64,000 bases of DNA, taken from positions 310,001-374,000 of the forward strand of contig JAHNUO010000015.1 of assembly GCA_019787685.1 (NCBI GenBank), read 5' to 3'. This DNA is from Chiua virens (Eukaryota; Basidiomycota; Agaricomycetes; Boletales; Boletaceae). Each line of letters begins with the position of its first letter. The stretch's first letter is position 1. This document shows positions 34,081-46,252 of this stretch, piece by piece. Under the pieces are notes generated by a model that did no database searches, had not been told where the DNA came from, and saw only the letters and a program-made list of their open reading frames with translations. Both the position numbers and the translations under genes were made by a program.

Positions 34081-36289
34081 AACAGAAGCAATACCTTTGA
34101 ACCACAGGTGCAGCAGAAGCATGTCAACTATGCCAAGGATACAGTATCAGCCCTCACCCTCTGATGAATCACTTCGGTCCAGCAAATTTGTCAAGTTGTT
34201 GACTGGCAAGTCCAGTTGGAATAACCCAACCAAAGATGAGCCACCCATGCCCTGATAACATGCCACTCTTGTCATTTGCTTTAAAGATAAGTGAATTTCC
34301 ATCCCTTATCCTATTCTTGCACCATCAATCCTTCAGCGTTGTTTTGCAGCCATGTCTGACCTACTTTTTTGTAGCCATAGCCACTGGTTCTCGCCATGTC
34401 CATCAGAATATTTTGGGTAGTATCATGGATACTTGGTAATCTCATTGATGATAAGTGGTCTATTTGACTTGAATCTGGCAGAACTGTTGATGTGTTGATC
34501 TGTGTGGTAACTAGGCTCACTTGGTTTTGTTTAGACACTCACTATTTGTTTTCCCTCACTCAGCCCACTGTGCTTGCCCACACTCACTATTCAATTGTCC
34601 CTGTTCATCCTTGAGCCACCTGGGCCAATAGCAAATGAGTGAGAAGGACTATGCCAAAACATGGGGCCAGCATGAACAACAGAATGAGATTGAGTGTGAA
34701 ATTGTGCATGTGCCAAACATGTGTTTTGATTTATCTGCTGTTTTTTCACTGTTCTATATAAGTTTACAGGTCGTTCTGGAAGCTCTATAGCCACACAAAG
34801 GCTCTTGCATCAACTCCAAATGGGACAGGATATTGTTGTATGAGTGACACCACATGGTGGCCACATTGAGTGCACTGGAGTATGAGACCAACTTTGATCA
34901 GATTAATATGGCTACAGTTTGAATATATTCTACTACTAGATAGGCTCAGATGCAACAACATATCTCTACTTAGGCAACTGCATGGGTGTACCCCCAGGTG
35001 GCAGTGCTGACACCTGCACCTGCACCCTTGCCAAGGGTGCGGGTATATTCTCAGATTTCCAAAACTGGCACCCAGGGGTACACCTGCACCCCAAGTACCT
35101 GTGGGGACCTGGACACTACCATATACCTTGACCTCCTAACACTGAGACAGTGAGTGTGAGGGACAACAATGACAACAATGACAATGACATGAACACCACA
35201 ATAATGTGGTGTTCGTGTTGTTGTTGTTGTCATCATTGTTGTCAGGTGAGGGTGACTCAGAGGGTGAGGACGACAATAGCATCACATTATCGTGGTGCTT
35301 GTGTTGTCATCGTCATTGCTGTCATTGTCAAGAACTCAGAGAGAGGTGGCATGCTGCACCACATTGTCACATTGTGTCATCCATCTGCATCATGTGGGGT
35401 GAGAGGAGAGGAGAGGGAGGGGAGGTCGTCATGTCATCCATTGCGTTTGATGTGGTGGCACAAAGGAAGGAGGGTGGGTGAGTGCAGGGAGGGTGAGTCA
35501 CATTGGCAATGCAATAATGTACTGCATCATTGTTGTGGCATTGTCCTCGTGTCCAGGTAGCACAAATGGTGAGGGTGACATGTTTGTCACGTCATGTTGC
35601 GGCCTTGTCACGGTTGCTGTCATTGCATGTCATGTCATCGCCAGGTGCCAGGGTGGCACAGAAAGGTTGAGGGCAAGGTGTAGGAGGGGTGAGGTGTAGG
35701 AAGGTGAGTGTAGGGAAAACATGGTCACATGGTCTTCTCATCGTGACAGCTCATCAATTTCCATTTTATGTAATACCCACACCTACACCTGGCAAACACC
35801 CACACCCATGACCTGGCCAGGTGTCAGACACCCCTGCTATTGCCTATCTCTACTACCTCAACAACAAGACATGCAGAATACCCTGCCAAGTTAGCACCAC
35901 ACTGGAAGGCACCAGGTGTTTAACCATAGAAACACTTGCAAAAACAAACAGGTCAACAATGAAGACATTGTCGAACTACCCAGGACAAGCTCAATTTTGG
36001 TACCATGAGCATGCAGTCATGTGCTGCCTCCATGCTTGTTGATTGTCTGGCTGCTCATCAGTTTTCAGATGTTTGTCAGTTGACCCATTTCTTCAAGTTG
36101 TCTATGTCTATCATTCTAACATTCCCCACAGGGTTGTATCTCCTGTGCATGCCCCTGGGGGAACTTGATTGTGTCCCAGAACATGTGGTCTCTGGATATA
36201 CCCAACACACAGGAGGTGACAATGTGCTGTATGAAATCACCCACAATACACTCAATATCTTCCCTGTCATAAGTATTGTCTGACAAACT
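34081..36289. other. decayed sequence flanking the hAT-type MITE
   Basis: No intact gene is seen. Sequence from 34081 was once joined to 9282, before chromovirus A inserted. A possible broken frame runs across that junction. The only defined element is the non-coding repeat at 34971-35846. Codons near 36120-36290 (LLCMPLGELDCVPEHVV) may be a decayed N-terminal part of the copia integrase region. Confidence 0.4.
34971..35846. mobile_element. non-coding hAT-type element (MITE), 876 bp
   Basis: The ends are imperfect inverted repeats, TAGGCAACTGCATGGGTGT on the left and TAGGCAATAGCAGGGGTGT read inward from the right. The flanks are a perfect 8-bp duplication TCTCTACT (34963-34970 and 35847-35854), which points to a hAT transposase as mover. 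No coding capacity is evident. The interior holds a strong palindrome centred on GAACACCACA-ATAA-TGTGGTGTTC (35191-35214), flanked by ACAATGACA-type and TTGTTGTCA-type arms, and several GGTGAGGGTGA repeats. It differs in TIR from the 9.3-kb hAT element, so a different autonomous partner must exist or have existed. Confidence 0.85.
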
Positions 36290-39200
36290 TGAACAGCTCA
36301 AAAGCTGGCAGCTTTTTGGATGTGTCTGTTTACCATTTGCCATGTGAGATTCTGTGGGGCCTTTGAGTTGTGTGATCACTCCCAGTCTGTCTTCACACAC
36401 ATAGTATTACTAAGTAGTACATGGTTCAGTTTTATGTTGTATGCTAACAGTGCCAATACCACCACTGCCAGTGTTGTGACAAAATTTTTGTCTATATGTT
36501 GGACCAGATTTGGCTTTGATTTGTCATTGTATGGCAAACTTGAAGCCTGGGCCATGGCTGTGACCAGTGAGTCACTTCTTTGTCAAGTCCTAAATTTAAT
36601 AGGATGCCTGTAAAGAACTATATAGGACATGTAAGGCTGTGTAGCATTGACAGACCTTGACACTCTTGTAGGAAACCTGCAAAGAACTGAGTGGGGGGTA
36701 TGAAACTATGTAGTCTTGACAGGGCTGGGACTCTGTGGGCCAAAAAAGTTGGTTTGCTAATGACTTTGAGTGATGACATGGATGCAAACTGGACGTCTTT
36801 TACTTTCATGTTTGGGGATTGACTGCCTATGTGCATATCTAGAAGGACAAATGTCCTTCCCTTTGCCCTTACTATGAAAAATGTGTCTTTATTGGCTACC
36901 CAGAGGGCTATAAGGGCTGGAAGTTCTATAACCTGACCACAAAGCATACCATTATCTCAGAACAAGCCAATTTCAATGAATACCCCACCCTGTCTTCAAC
37001 TATTAAATCACCCAGTGTCGCTCTCATTGTTTCTTACATAGCTCCTGAAGGCAACCACATCATAGATGATGATCACATTGTCAATCCTCCTGGGATTCTA
37101 CCTCCTGGGGAGACACCTCTATCTCCTCTTTCTCCTGTCAATAACAATAATCAGGATGTGAAACCCCATATGCCAATCACAGTTCCCAGAGCACTTTCTG
37201 AGAATCCTGTGATGCCTTCCCCTGCTCCTGAGCCAGCTACCAGTCCAGTTGGTATTGGTACTCATTTGTCTCACAGAAATTGACAACAACATTGTGAATA
37301 GTGGAAGATCAGCCCAGTACAACTCTCTGATGACAAAGATGACTCTGACAACAAAGAAGTAGACATGGCACAGTGCTTTGCCACCAGTACCACTCATCCC
37401 AGATTGTTTAAGGACACTATGACATGTGAGGACACTTCTGAGTGGAGATAGGCTGCTGTGAACAAATTAGCTGCCCAGAAAACAAATGATACATGGACAC
37501 TTGTGGATCACCCCAAGGATCATCCAGTTATCAGTTCTAAGTGGGTATTCACCAAGAAGTATCACGCTGACAGCTCCTTTGAATGCTACAAGGGTTGTTT
37601 GGCCATCCAAGGCTTTTCTCAGCAACCTGGCTTCAAGTACCTCCAGGTCTTCACTCCCACAGTGCACTTTTCCACCCTTTGCATCATCCTGGCCCTTGCT
37701 GCCATCCATTACCTTCATCTCTGGTCTGTCAACATCTCTCATGCCTATCTGAATAGTGATGTATTCTGCTTCAGTAGTAGAAAGAGTGACAATGGGCTAG
37801 TACTTGGACATCCAACTTGAAGAGACAATGTGTCATATACCACTCCATTCTCTGTTCCTCTAGATATAACTCCAACTTCCTTAGATGATAACTCCGGGTC
37901 AATCTCCCTCAGGATGCAACTCCATGACCCCAGACCTCCATTACGTATATATGTTTCCTTTCATTTTAGTACATAACCTGTGTCTCACTTACAAGCACAG
38001 CTCCAGCTTCCTCAGTAGCCGACTTACCTCTGGCTATGTAGTTTCCCAATCTCCTATCTTACTCAGAATTAGTCATTCTTCGTTTCTCTATATTATTCAT
38101 CTCCTTACTCTGTGACTAATCATTATGTTTCCTCCAAGTATATAAACCATAGTTACTTCAATTGTAACTTCAGTCTGAATATTAGTTTATTTGTACAACT
38201 CACTCTGAACACTCTGAGAAGTCCTTGATGGTCTTCACTCTGCTTGACTCCACTTTATGTGTTGAGTCTTACATTTACCTCCATTCTCTGCACATCTGAA
38301 ATACAGGGACAGACTGTGACAAGGGTGCACCACATATGGTGAAGCCAAGTCCTGTCTGACACTACAACTCCAGAGATCTGGAGTTGGCTACCTCCGAGTC
38401 ACATGGTCTCTAACACAATGCCAGTGCTGATCTTGATGACATATGCACTGGTGAAGCGTCCTGAGTCCTTGCAACTGCCATGGTTCACATCAAAGAATGT
38501 GCTGAACAGTTGAGAAGAGGTAGGATCAGGGGAATAGGTAATACCAAAGTTGATCATTTCCTGGATATAACAAAACAGGTGCTTAATAGTGTTCCAGTGG
38601 GCCACACCTGGATCTGAGGTGAATGAGGTGAGCTGACCTACAGTGAATGTGATATCTGGTCAAGTCACACAGGACAGGTACTGTAAAGAACCAATGGTGC
38701 CACCATAATTAGCAGAATGCATGAAATTGTGCTTATCAGTTGTTCTGGGACTCTGCTCACGTGACAGGCACAAACCAGGCTCCATGGGCATCATGACAGG
38801 CTTACAGTCAGCCATATTAAACTGGGACAGCATGTTAACACAGTACTAAGGCTGAGAGAGTGTCAAGGAGTGCTTGAAACAGTTGCAATTGATCTTAATG
38901 TCCAGGATCTCTGTGGTTAGCCCAAGATTGCACAGTTTGAGGTGTTTACCCAGATCAGCAACTGCCTGCTTGGTGGCTTCAAGAGACTTGGATGTGAAGG
39001 TTATGTCATTGACAAAGACTGGGAGGATGACCTGGACATCACCTCAAATGAAGATGTAGACAGTAGCATCAGTGTATATCTGGGTGTAGCCTAAGGACTT
39101 GAGGATGGTGCACATTTTGTGATTTCACCTGTTTCCACCCTGCCTGGTACCATACAGTGCTTTCTTCAGCAAACAGACAGTTTGCTTTGGATCACCTTCA

Positions 39201-39384
39201 GTAAATTCCTCAGGATGCTCCATGTAGACATCACAGTTGATGTCACTGCATATGAGGTAGGCAAGAAGATCATCTGGATGTGCAAACTCCTCTAGGAACT
39301 TGGCTACCAGGCTACTGGACCATCAACACTACACATGGATAACCAATCAGGAATCCAGGTTGCAAAGTACCCTGAGCATCATGG
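36290..39384 (+). pseudogene. Ty1/copia pol remnant with internal inversion
   Basis: On the plus strand, 36340-37040 gives decayed integrase (FTHIVLLSSTWFSFMLYANS, then YEKCVFIGYPEGYKGWKFYN) and 37443-37760 gives the start of reverse transcriptase (WTLVDHPKDHPVISSKWVF, GFSQQPGFKYLQVFTPTVHF) up to HAYLNSD. From about 39247 back to 37761 the protein continues on the minus strand: CDVYMEHPEEFTEGDPKQTV, CLLKKALYG, LQYLSCV and VAHWNTIKHLFCYIQEMI, ending LSTTEAE. It then returns to the plus strand at 39248 with GKKIIWMCKLL, ELGYQATGPSTLHMDNQSG. One element with a 1.5-kb inversion explains this. A solo LTR lies within the inverted part. Confidence 0.85.
37831..38415 (+). mobile_element. solo copia-type LTR with CAATG duplication
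   Basis: It runs from TGTCATATACCACTC to GGTCTCTAACA (585 bp) and is flanked by CAATG at 37826-37830 and 38416-38420. Removing it restores the RNase H frame of the surrounding minus-strand copia pol (TGIV joined to SSSWMSK). It contains the TATA-like CAAGTATATAAACC. The copy at 276-738 lacks the last about 120 bp. Confidence 0.9.
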
Positions 39385-40140
39385 TGTTAAGATAGTCCCA
39401 GGTAGGGCCTAGCATAGCTGCAAAAGCACTAAGTATCAAGTGGCTGCAATAACTCAAACAACCACCACTTGATATGTGGTGCACTAAAGAGTTTAAGGGG
39501 AGGATTACTGGTAAGCAGATTGCCACCAGTGAGACGAAGATAGAACTCAGGCATTGCTGAGTGTCCTGTTGGGAATCTATACCTGAAGGACCAAAGACTT
39601 CCCCTTGTGATCAGGGTGGACCGAGGAGCTGGTCATTGATTGCAGTGATGAAGGATGGCTTAGGTAAAGCCCAAAGAGGAGCAGAGATACTCAGCTAGAT
39701 TTCAGAGATCAAGACTAGAGAATACAGAGTATTGCTGCTGCATTTATATATGTATGGATGTGTGCACAGACCAATGGGCAAAGGGGTGTCCAAGAAGAGC
39801 AGAACAGGCAAAGGGCCAAAAGGAGTTGTATGGTGCATAGACAACAGACAAAACAAAAGTGGAATGATAAAAGCAGAAGCCATCAGAGTGATGGCAAAAA
39901 TGAAGGCAATCCTTAGTGGATCAAAGGAAGGAGAAGAAAGGAAGTGATAATAGATCAACAGATTAGGCCAGAGTCACATAATCAGATCAGAGAAAGAAAA
40001 GGTGAACAGGGCAAAGGGTTAAGCCCTTGCTGAGTAAGTAAAAGCAAGGGTAAGCCTTGCGGATTGAATGTAGGTTGATACCTGTAGTACTGAGCATAGT
40101 GAAATCAAAGAAAAAGAAAAGATAAAGATAAATCATAACA
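39385..40140 (-). repeat. family D LTR, minus orientation
   Basis: 756 bp from TGTTAAGATAGTCCC to AAATCATAACA, the reverse of the family D LTR at 1707-4700. The flanks do not match (CATGG and TTATC), so this copy may have lost its partner by deletion. It interrupts the copia pol at the residues PEHHG. Confidence 0.85.
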
Positions 40141-40378
40141 TTATCCCCCAACTAAGATCAAAAGAACTCAGATGTACATTTAGTATATAAGACTTGAATG
40201 CAGCACCCAGGAAACTCTAACAAAGTTCACCTTTGGGTTTCTCCCAATAGTCCCTGACTGAGTCTCCCTTCATAGTTCTCACCCCACTCATTGGACATTG
40301 CTTGCTCATTGATCTTCAATATCATCTGCAACCCTCACTTCACTACTGCAAGTCCTTCATTTGTTCTAGGTTGTTACA
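40141..40378 (+). repeat. family C LTR, 3' fragment
   Basis: This shares CATTTAGTATATAAGACTTGAATGCAGCACCC and the following about 200 bp with the right part of the LTR at 1775-4019, ending TTGTTCTAGGTTGTTACA. The 5' part is missing, next to the family D LTR. Confidence 0.8.
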
Positions 40379-41473
40379 TACCCCTGGATCCAGCCCTCTT
40401 CTGTCCCATGTGAACAAGTGTTCTCTTCTAGCAGCCTCACTGACACTAAGTAGTGCAATTGTATCAACCCTGCACTGATAGAAGCACTCTAGCTCTTGAA
40501 GGACTTGCTCAAGAAAGAACATCCAAGTCTCCAATGGTTGATGATGTTGCTGCAGTAGATGCTACAGGATGAGGATAACATGCAGATTCTCACAACTGTG
40601 ATACCACTGGTTGGGAAAATAGAATAGAGAAGCTTTTGAAGGTTATTGCAAATGGGGACAACAATTTATTGCTGGGTCATGTTGATGTCTATTAGCTGGT
40701 TGTTTTTATATTCATGCTCATGCTCATGGACATGTATTTCAGTGTGATTTTAACAATTGGTATTGCTTCATGATTTGTACACAACACCAGGAACTAAGTG
40801 CTTGCTAACCTAACCTGTTACACAACACAGCCCACAAGCTAAAACAGTGTAAAAGAAGCAGTTGTTATGAGCAATGGGTATGATATACAAGACTAAGACT
40901 GCAGCACCCTAACTAAGGTAACAACATCAAGTGGGCGGATCAACAGTGTGGGGTTAAATATTGAAGAAGTTCTCCTTTGACAATGTGTGGCAGCCATCTA
41001 GTGCCATTGATGACTTAAATTGACAATATTTATCATGAACAGCAAGCATCTAAAAAAAAAAGAAAACATAGCATGTACAGAGTTATTGTTACCATCGTCA
41101 GTTGACAGAACAGCCTGGGGACTGATTTTTACTATCTCAATGATCCCTTTCCATTTCAATTCTTTAGCTAGGCTTTGCAGTGAGCAAGATTTCTTGATCT
41201 GCACTCAATGTCTGGTCTGTTGTGTGTCCTCATCATCATCATGGCATGGTCACATCACTGTATGATTTTAAACATAAACTGTACACCCTAAAAAAGTTAA
41301 GACTCATACCAAGTTGACTGTTTTACAGCTCTTCAACAAACCCTGGTTATGCCAGCTTAGTTAGGTATAGTCAGACCAGCAGCTACTGTACAGCTTTTCT
41401 CATAATACTTTTGCTTAGTCATCAGCACAACTTCAACTAAAACTAACTAAAACCTTGAGCTACAGCAATACTA
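40379..41473 (+). mobile_element. hAT remnant: transposase C-terminus and 3' end
   Basis: Immediately after the family C fragment the plus strand gives SSVPCEQVFSSSSLTDTK and then LIEAL, LLKDLLKKE, the hAT dimerisation motif. At 41455-41473 TTGAGCTACAGCAATACTA is a decayed version of the right end of the 9.3-kb hAT element (GAGCTGTGGCAACACTA). The left part of this copy is gone. The stretch between has no other recognisable gene. Confidence 0.65.
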
Positions 41474-42081
41474 TATAGCTTACTACTGTACTTTCCTTAT
41501 TCAGTAGCACAGCCACTTGTACTTTAGTATATGTACCCTGCACAACTGGAGGATAAAATCCCCAGTTCGTTAATTGATAATGTTTACTCTCAATACTCCT
41601 GCCCAAGTACTATCAATCATCATTGATACTTGTGATATACTATATCATATAACATAGGAACACACTGGTGCTTTTTCAAGCATTAAATCCAGTACTTGAG
41701 CCTCTTATCAGAGACATCTTCATCTAAAGAGTTCTCTATACAACTCTACAGTTGTATCCCACCCTTCTACACACCTCACTACATTCAGCTTGTTTCAGGG
41801 CCTACCTTTTCTTTTGAATTGAACAAGATAATTCCACCCAAAAGTCTGTGGCAAAGTCACTGAAGAAGCACTGTATTTCTAGTAGTAGTTAAACCCGTTT
41901 GGGTCTGATTTGAACATTGTACTAGGCTATTCAAAATCATGAAGCAGAATAATCTGGTTATCTATTTGCCATTATTTGTTTGGTCAATCAAGATGATGAC
42001 AATGTGAAAATGTTTCCTTCAGTTGCTGTTACTCTCAGGATGATCCACTTTGCCTGCCATAATCATGCTACAGGTAATTAT
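41474..42081. other. AT-rich stretch, nothing recognised
   Basis: About 600 bp without an open frame or repeat that I can assign. It ends at the ATTAT target duplication of the next LTR. Confidence 0.5.
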
Positions 42082-42833
42082 TGTTATGATAGTCCCGGGT
42101 AGGGCCTAGCCTAGACGCAAAAGCACTAAGTACCAAGCGGCTGCGATAACTCAAACAACCACCACTTGGTATGTGGCACGCTGAAGAGTTCAAGGAGGGT
42201 TACTGGTCAGCGGGTTGCTACCAGTGAGACAAGTTAGAACTCAGGCGTTGCTGAGAGCATCCTTTTGGGAATCTATACCCAAAGGACCGAAGACTGCCCC
42301 TTGTGATCGGGGTGGACCAAGATGCTGGACATTGGTTGCAGCGACAAGGGGTGGCTTAGGTTAAGCCCGAAGAGGAGCAGTGATACTAGCTAGATTGCAT
42401 AGATCAAGACTGAGGTACAGGAGTATCACTGCGTGGTATTTATACTATGAGAATCGAGCACGGACCAGTAGTCCAAAAGGGTGGCCAGGAAGAGCAGAAC
42501 AGTCAAAGGGCCAAAAGGAGTTGTGTGGGGTGAGAGCACTGGACAGATGAAAGTATAAAAGGTAAAACATGGAAGCTGTCCAAATGACAGTGGAAGTGAA
42601 AGTGATCCCTATCAGATCAGGAAGCGGAAGAAAGGAAGCAACAACGGAACAACAGGTTGGGCCAGAGTTGCGTAATTGGATCAAAGAAAGGTAAGGTAAA
42701 CGGGGCAAAGGGTTAAGCCCTTGCTGAGTAATCTGAAGCAAGGGTATGCCTCACGGATTGAACGTAGGAGGTACCTGTAGTACCGAGCATAGTGAAAGCA
42801 AAGTAAAGTGAAAGAAAAAGATGAATCATAACA
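42082..42833 (-). mobile_element. solo family D LTR with ATTAT duplication
   Basis: 752 bp, TGTTATGATAGTCCCGGG to GATGAATCATAACA, flanked by a perfect ATTAT at 42077-42081 and 42834-42838. It is the best kept copy of the family, with more CpG left than the others, so probably the youngest. Confidence 0.93.
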
Positions 42834-44348
42834 ATTATGTATTCACTGTTACCACCTGGTTGATCATTCAAAAGTCTTCCTACACATGCATATCTGACCT
42901 ACTTTCACCTTCCTGCCACATATTTGAGAATGCCATCAGAATGGTACTATTGATGAAGCTCAAGCATGAATGAAAAGGTTGGCCAGAAATGTGTGTTGGA
43001 CTCAGGTTGGGAGCATTGCAAGTGTTGATATCTTTGCTTAGTAAAGATATGTTTGGTACACATTTTCAACTACCCTCAAATGAACTGGCCTTGCCCTTTA
43101 CTGACTTGTGTGACAGTAGTATGTATGTCTTTTCTAACTATCCAACACTTGTTTTCAACTGTAGCTATGTACCATTATGAAGAATATGTAAACTGTATAA
43201 TTGGTATCTTCACTGACAGTCTGACATTTATTATACACTCAGCCTACTATTATAAAGAATATGTAAAGTTGTACCAGACTGGTCAACATTGCTGGCCATT
43301 ACCAAATCCCATGATGTGTGTCATTACTGACTGTTTGATACTTATTCTTCACCAGACCTACTGGTGCAAAGGAATAATAAAACCTTTTTACCATTATATA
43401 ATTTAGCTTTCTTCAGAATGTATTATAAGGCATTGTCAGAAAATCTGCAGTCTCATGATATCAAGTGTGATTTCCAACACAGTATCTGCTCCATCATCAC
43501 ACATCATGATTCACATGTCACCTGTGTCACCTCTTCAACTATGCCACACTTTGAAGTCAGTTTCAAGCCAGTTCAAGTTCAGTTCACCATAATAAAGTGC
43601 TAAAACACAAATTGAAGTGAAGTCTACTTCAAAGTCAGTTCACTTGGATGGCAACACTGCTGTACTGTCCAATAAACTAATTACATAATAAACCCTGGCA
43701 CTTGAACTTTCAAGACCCAAAAGGAGTAGATGCTGTTGAATCAACCTCCATCTTGAGCTCTACTGCTTGAGTGGAGTGATGAACATTGGTCATAACCTTA
43801 TGAGCAAATTGTTCAAGTTCCTGCCTGATGATACAAACTTAAATCCACTCAAACAATCATGACAAATCATATCATGCTCACAATCTATGATTTCTCAGTT
43901 TCTCTAGCATCAAAATAAGCTCATTTTGCTCCTGAAAGTTCAAGTCACCACCAGGCAGGGCAGCACCATAGTCTTTAGCTTGTGCCAGTGTGTTTTTGAA
44001 GTCATTTGTCTGCTTGTTGTGTCAGTGTTCAATACAAGCCAGTCATGCTTAAGCACACATACTGCCTGCAAAAGTGCCTGCTTTGTCTGTGGTGTAACAA
44101 CTCCTTGAGCACTTTGTGTATGTTCCAACACGATGATCAAATTCGGGATGATGCTGGCAAAGAGTCGTGTCGGGACGGCGGCGTCTTGGGATGTTTCCAT
44201 CGCACGCCGACTCGGGATGCAGGTGGGTTGATCAAGAATAAAAACTGCGCTGCGGCTCGAAGCCTCCGCGCTGTGGCTGTGTCTGTCCCCATCCCTGTTC
44301 CATCCCGATTCCCATTCAATCGTAACCTATTCTACTTGTTCTCCTGCG
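42834..44348. other. boundary between the transposon block and the gene island
   Basis: AT-rich, no assignable gene up to about 44130. Base composition then shifts to the GC-richer, CpG-containing DNA of the gene island at about 44140, where the presumed promoter and 5' untranslated region of the Vps4 gene begin. No TATA box was recognised. Confidence 0.5.
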
Positions 44349-45914
44349 ATGTCAAGTCAATCGAACCTGGACGTAAGTCGTACTGGTTCTCTGCTATCAG
44401 CCATCTCACCGATTTGTTAGAAAGCCATCGAAATTGTCCAGCGCGCCATTGAGGAAGACATGAAGCAAAACTACACCGAGTCGTACAAGCAATACATGAA
44501 CTCCCTCGACTATTTCATGCTTGCCCAGAAATGTTTGCTCTCGTCCGGTTATACTATTCGCCCACTCATATTGCCACAGACGAAAAGAACGAGAAGTCCA
44601 AGGTTCTGATCCGAGCCAAGATAGAAGAATACCTAACGCGCGCCGAGACGTTGAAGAAACATATACAATCTCAAGAAGAAAAACGGTCGCGCAAGGCCGT
44701 CAGTGCCAACTGGTTCGTCAAGTACAGTCGGTGGCAAAGGCAGTGGCGAAGAAGATCAGGATCCCGAATTGAAGAAACTCCGTGCTGGCCTTTCCAGCGC
44801 TATACTCTCCGAGAAGCCCGACGTGAAATGGGACGATGTAGCAGGCCTCGAGGGCGCCAAAGCTTCTCTTAAGGAAGCCGTTATCCTTCCCATCAAGTTC
44901 CCCCACCTCTTCACTGGAAAGCGCACACCTTGGAGGGGTATTCTCTTGTACGGCCCACCTGGTACGGGTAAATCATATCTCGCGAAAGCCGTCGCAACGG
45001 AAGCCAAGAGCACGTTCTTCAGCGTAAGCTCGAGTGATCTTGTCAGTAAGTGGCAAGGAGATTCTGAAAGGCGAGTTGACATGATCCGAACGTCCTTCCT
45101 TTCCTCATCATTCATCATGGCTACTCAGGCTTGTCAAGAATTTGTTCGAGATGGCTCGCGAAAACAAGCCCGCCATAATCTTCATCGATGAAGTAGATTC
45201 GCTCGCCGGCACGCGTAATGAATCCGAATCGGATGGATCGAGACGTATAAAGACGGAGTTCCTTGTCCAAATGAATGGTGTGGGCCACGACGACACTGGC
45301 GTCCTAGTCCTCGGAGCGACCAATATCCCGTGGCAGCTTGATCCCGCCATCAAACGTCGTTTTGAAAAGCGGATATATATACCGCTCCCGGGTCTCGAGG
45401 CTCGTAAACGAATGTTTGAAATCCACGTCGGCTCTACGCCGTGCCCACTGGAGGCGAGGGACTTTCGTACGCTAGCAGAGCGCACGGAAGGGTAAGCCAC
45501 CATAGGTTGGTGTCCGTCGAATCCATAGTTCAACCTGCATTTCAGGTACTCTGGTTCCGACATCTCAATAGTGGTCCGTGACGCACTCATGCAGCCAGTG
45601 CGCAAGGTCATATCAGCCACACATTTCAAGCCTGTGCTTCCATCGTCTGCATCGGGTAAATTGAAATGGACGCCTTGTTCGCCTGGGGATCCGGATGCAG
45701 TAGAGAAATCGTGGTCCGAAATCGAATCGGATGAGCTAGTTGAACCGCCGCTCAAGATACATGATTTCATCAAGAGTCTAGAAAGCACTCGACCAACCGT
45801 GACAGAGGCGGACATCAAGCGGCATGAAGAATGGACGAACGAAAGTGGTAAGTTGTCAGTTCTGACTAATGATAAACTCATTCACCTGGCGAACTAGGAA
45901 ATGATGGTGCATGA
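44349..45914 (+). CDS. vps4: Vps4-type AAA ATPase (ESCRT-III disassembly)
   Basis: The start MSSQSNLD is followed after an intron (44373-44420) by [20 protein letters not shown], the N-terminal MIT domain that binds ESCRT-III tails. More introns lie at 44533-44579, 45071-45128 (GC-AG), 45492-45545 and at the end. The AAA domain has Walker [15 protein letters not shown] and Walker [11 protein letters not shown], with [20 protein letters not shown] as sensor and arginine-finger region, followed by the Vps4 C-terminal helix region ending ESGNDGA. The ATPase extracts ESCRT-III subunits from endosomal and other membranes. Frame breaks once, at about 44710 in the linker between MIT and AAA domains: one T seems extra after VSAN. 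No standard intron explains it. Confidence 0.93.
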
Positions 45915-46252
45915 CCCCAATCACGAAGTTGCGTCACTACAGAGCTTCTTAATCTATACCTTTGCATTTGTTGTTTTACGCAATAACGAGGAACACCATG
46001 GTGGTGCGTAACATTCTCCCGTCATTCATCCCACATTCGGCGCATCATTACTAGATGTGAAAAACGGTAACGTTGGCCCGGCACTACAAGGAATAAAATA
46101 CGCATGCATTAGGCAATGAAGTCGAAAGAATCCTCGTTAAGTGTGATGTGTGATATTGTGTAGAATAACATCTCTAGAGTGTGCTCGAAGCGAAGGCTGG
46201 AGCAGACGAATTATGCACATGCACTGAGGAAGTCTCAGCGCTGCAACAGACA
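45915..46252. other. convergent intergenic region
   Basis: 338 bp between the 3' ends of the Vps4 gene and the kinase gene. It should hold both 3' untranslated regions. No clear terminator motif or other gene was seen. Confidence 0.5.

Noticed and set aside
35163..35242. Terminator or attachment-site hairpin
   Set aside because: The palindrome lies inside a non-coding transposon with its own TIRs and 8-bp duplication, which explains it better.
38293..38415. Separate sequence between the copia LTR and the pol remnant
   Set aside because: The CAATG duplication shows that it is the end of the LTR itself. The shorter copy at 276-738 is truncated.
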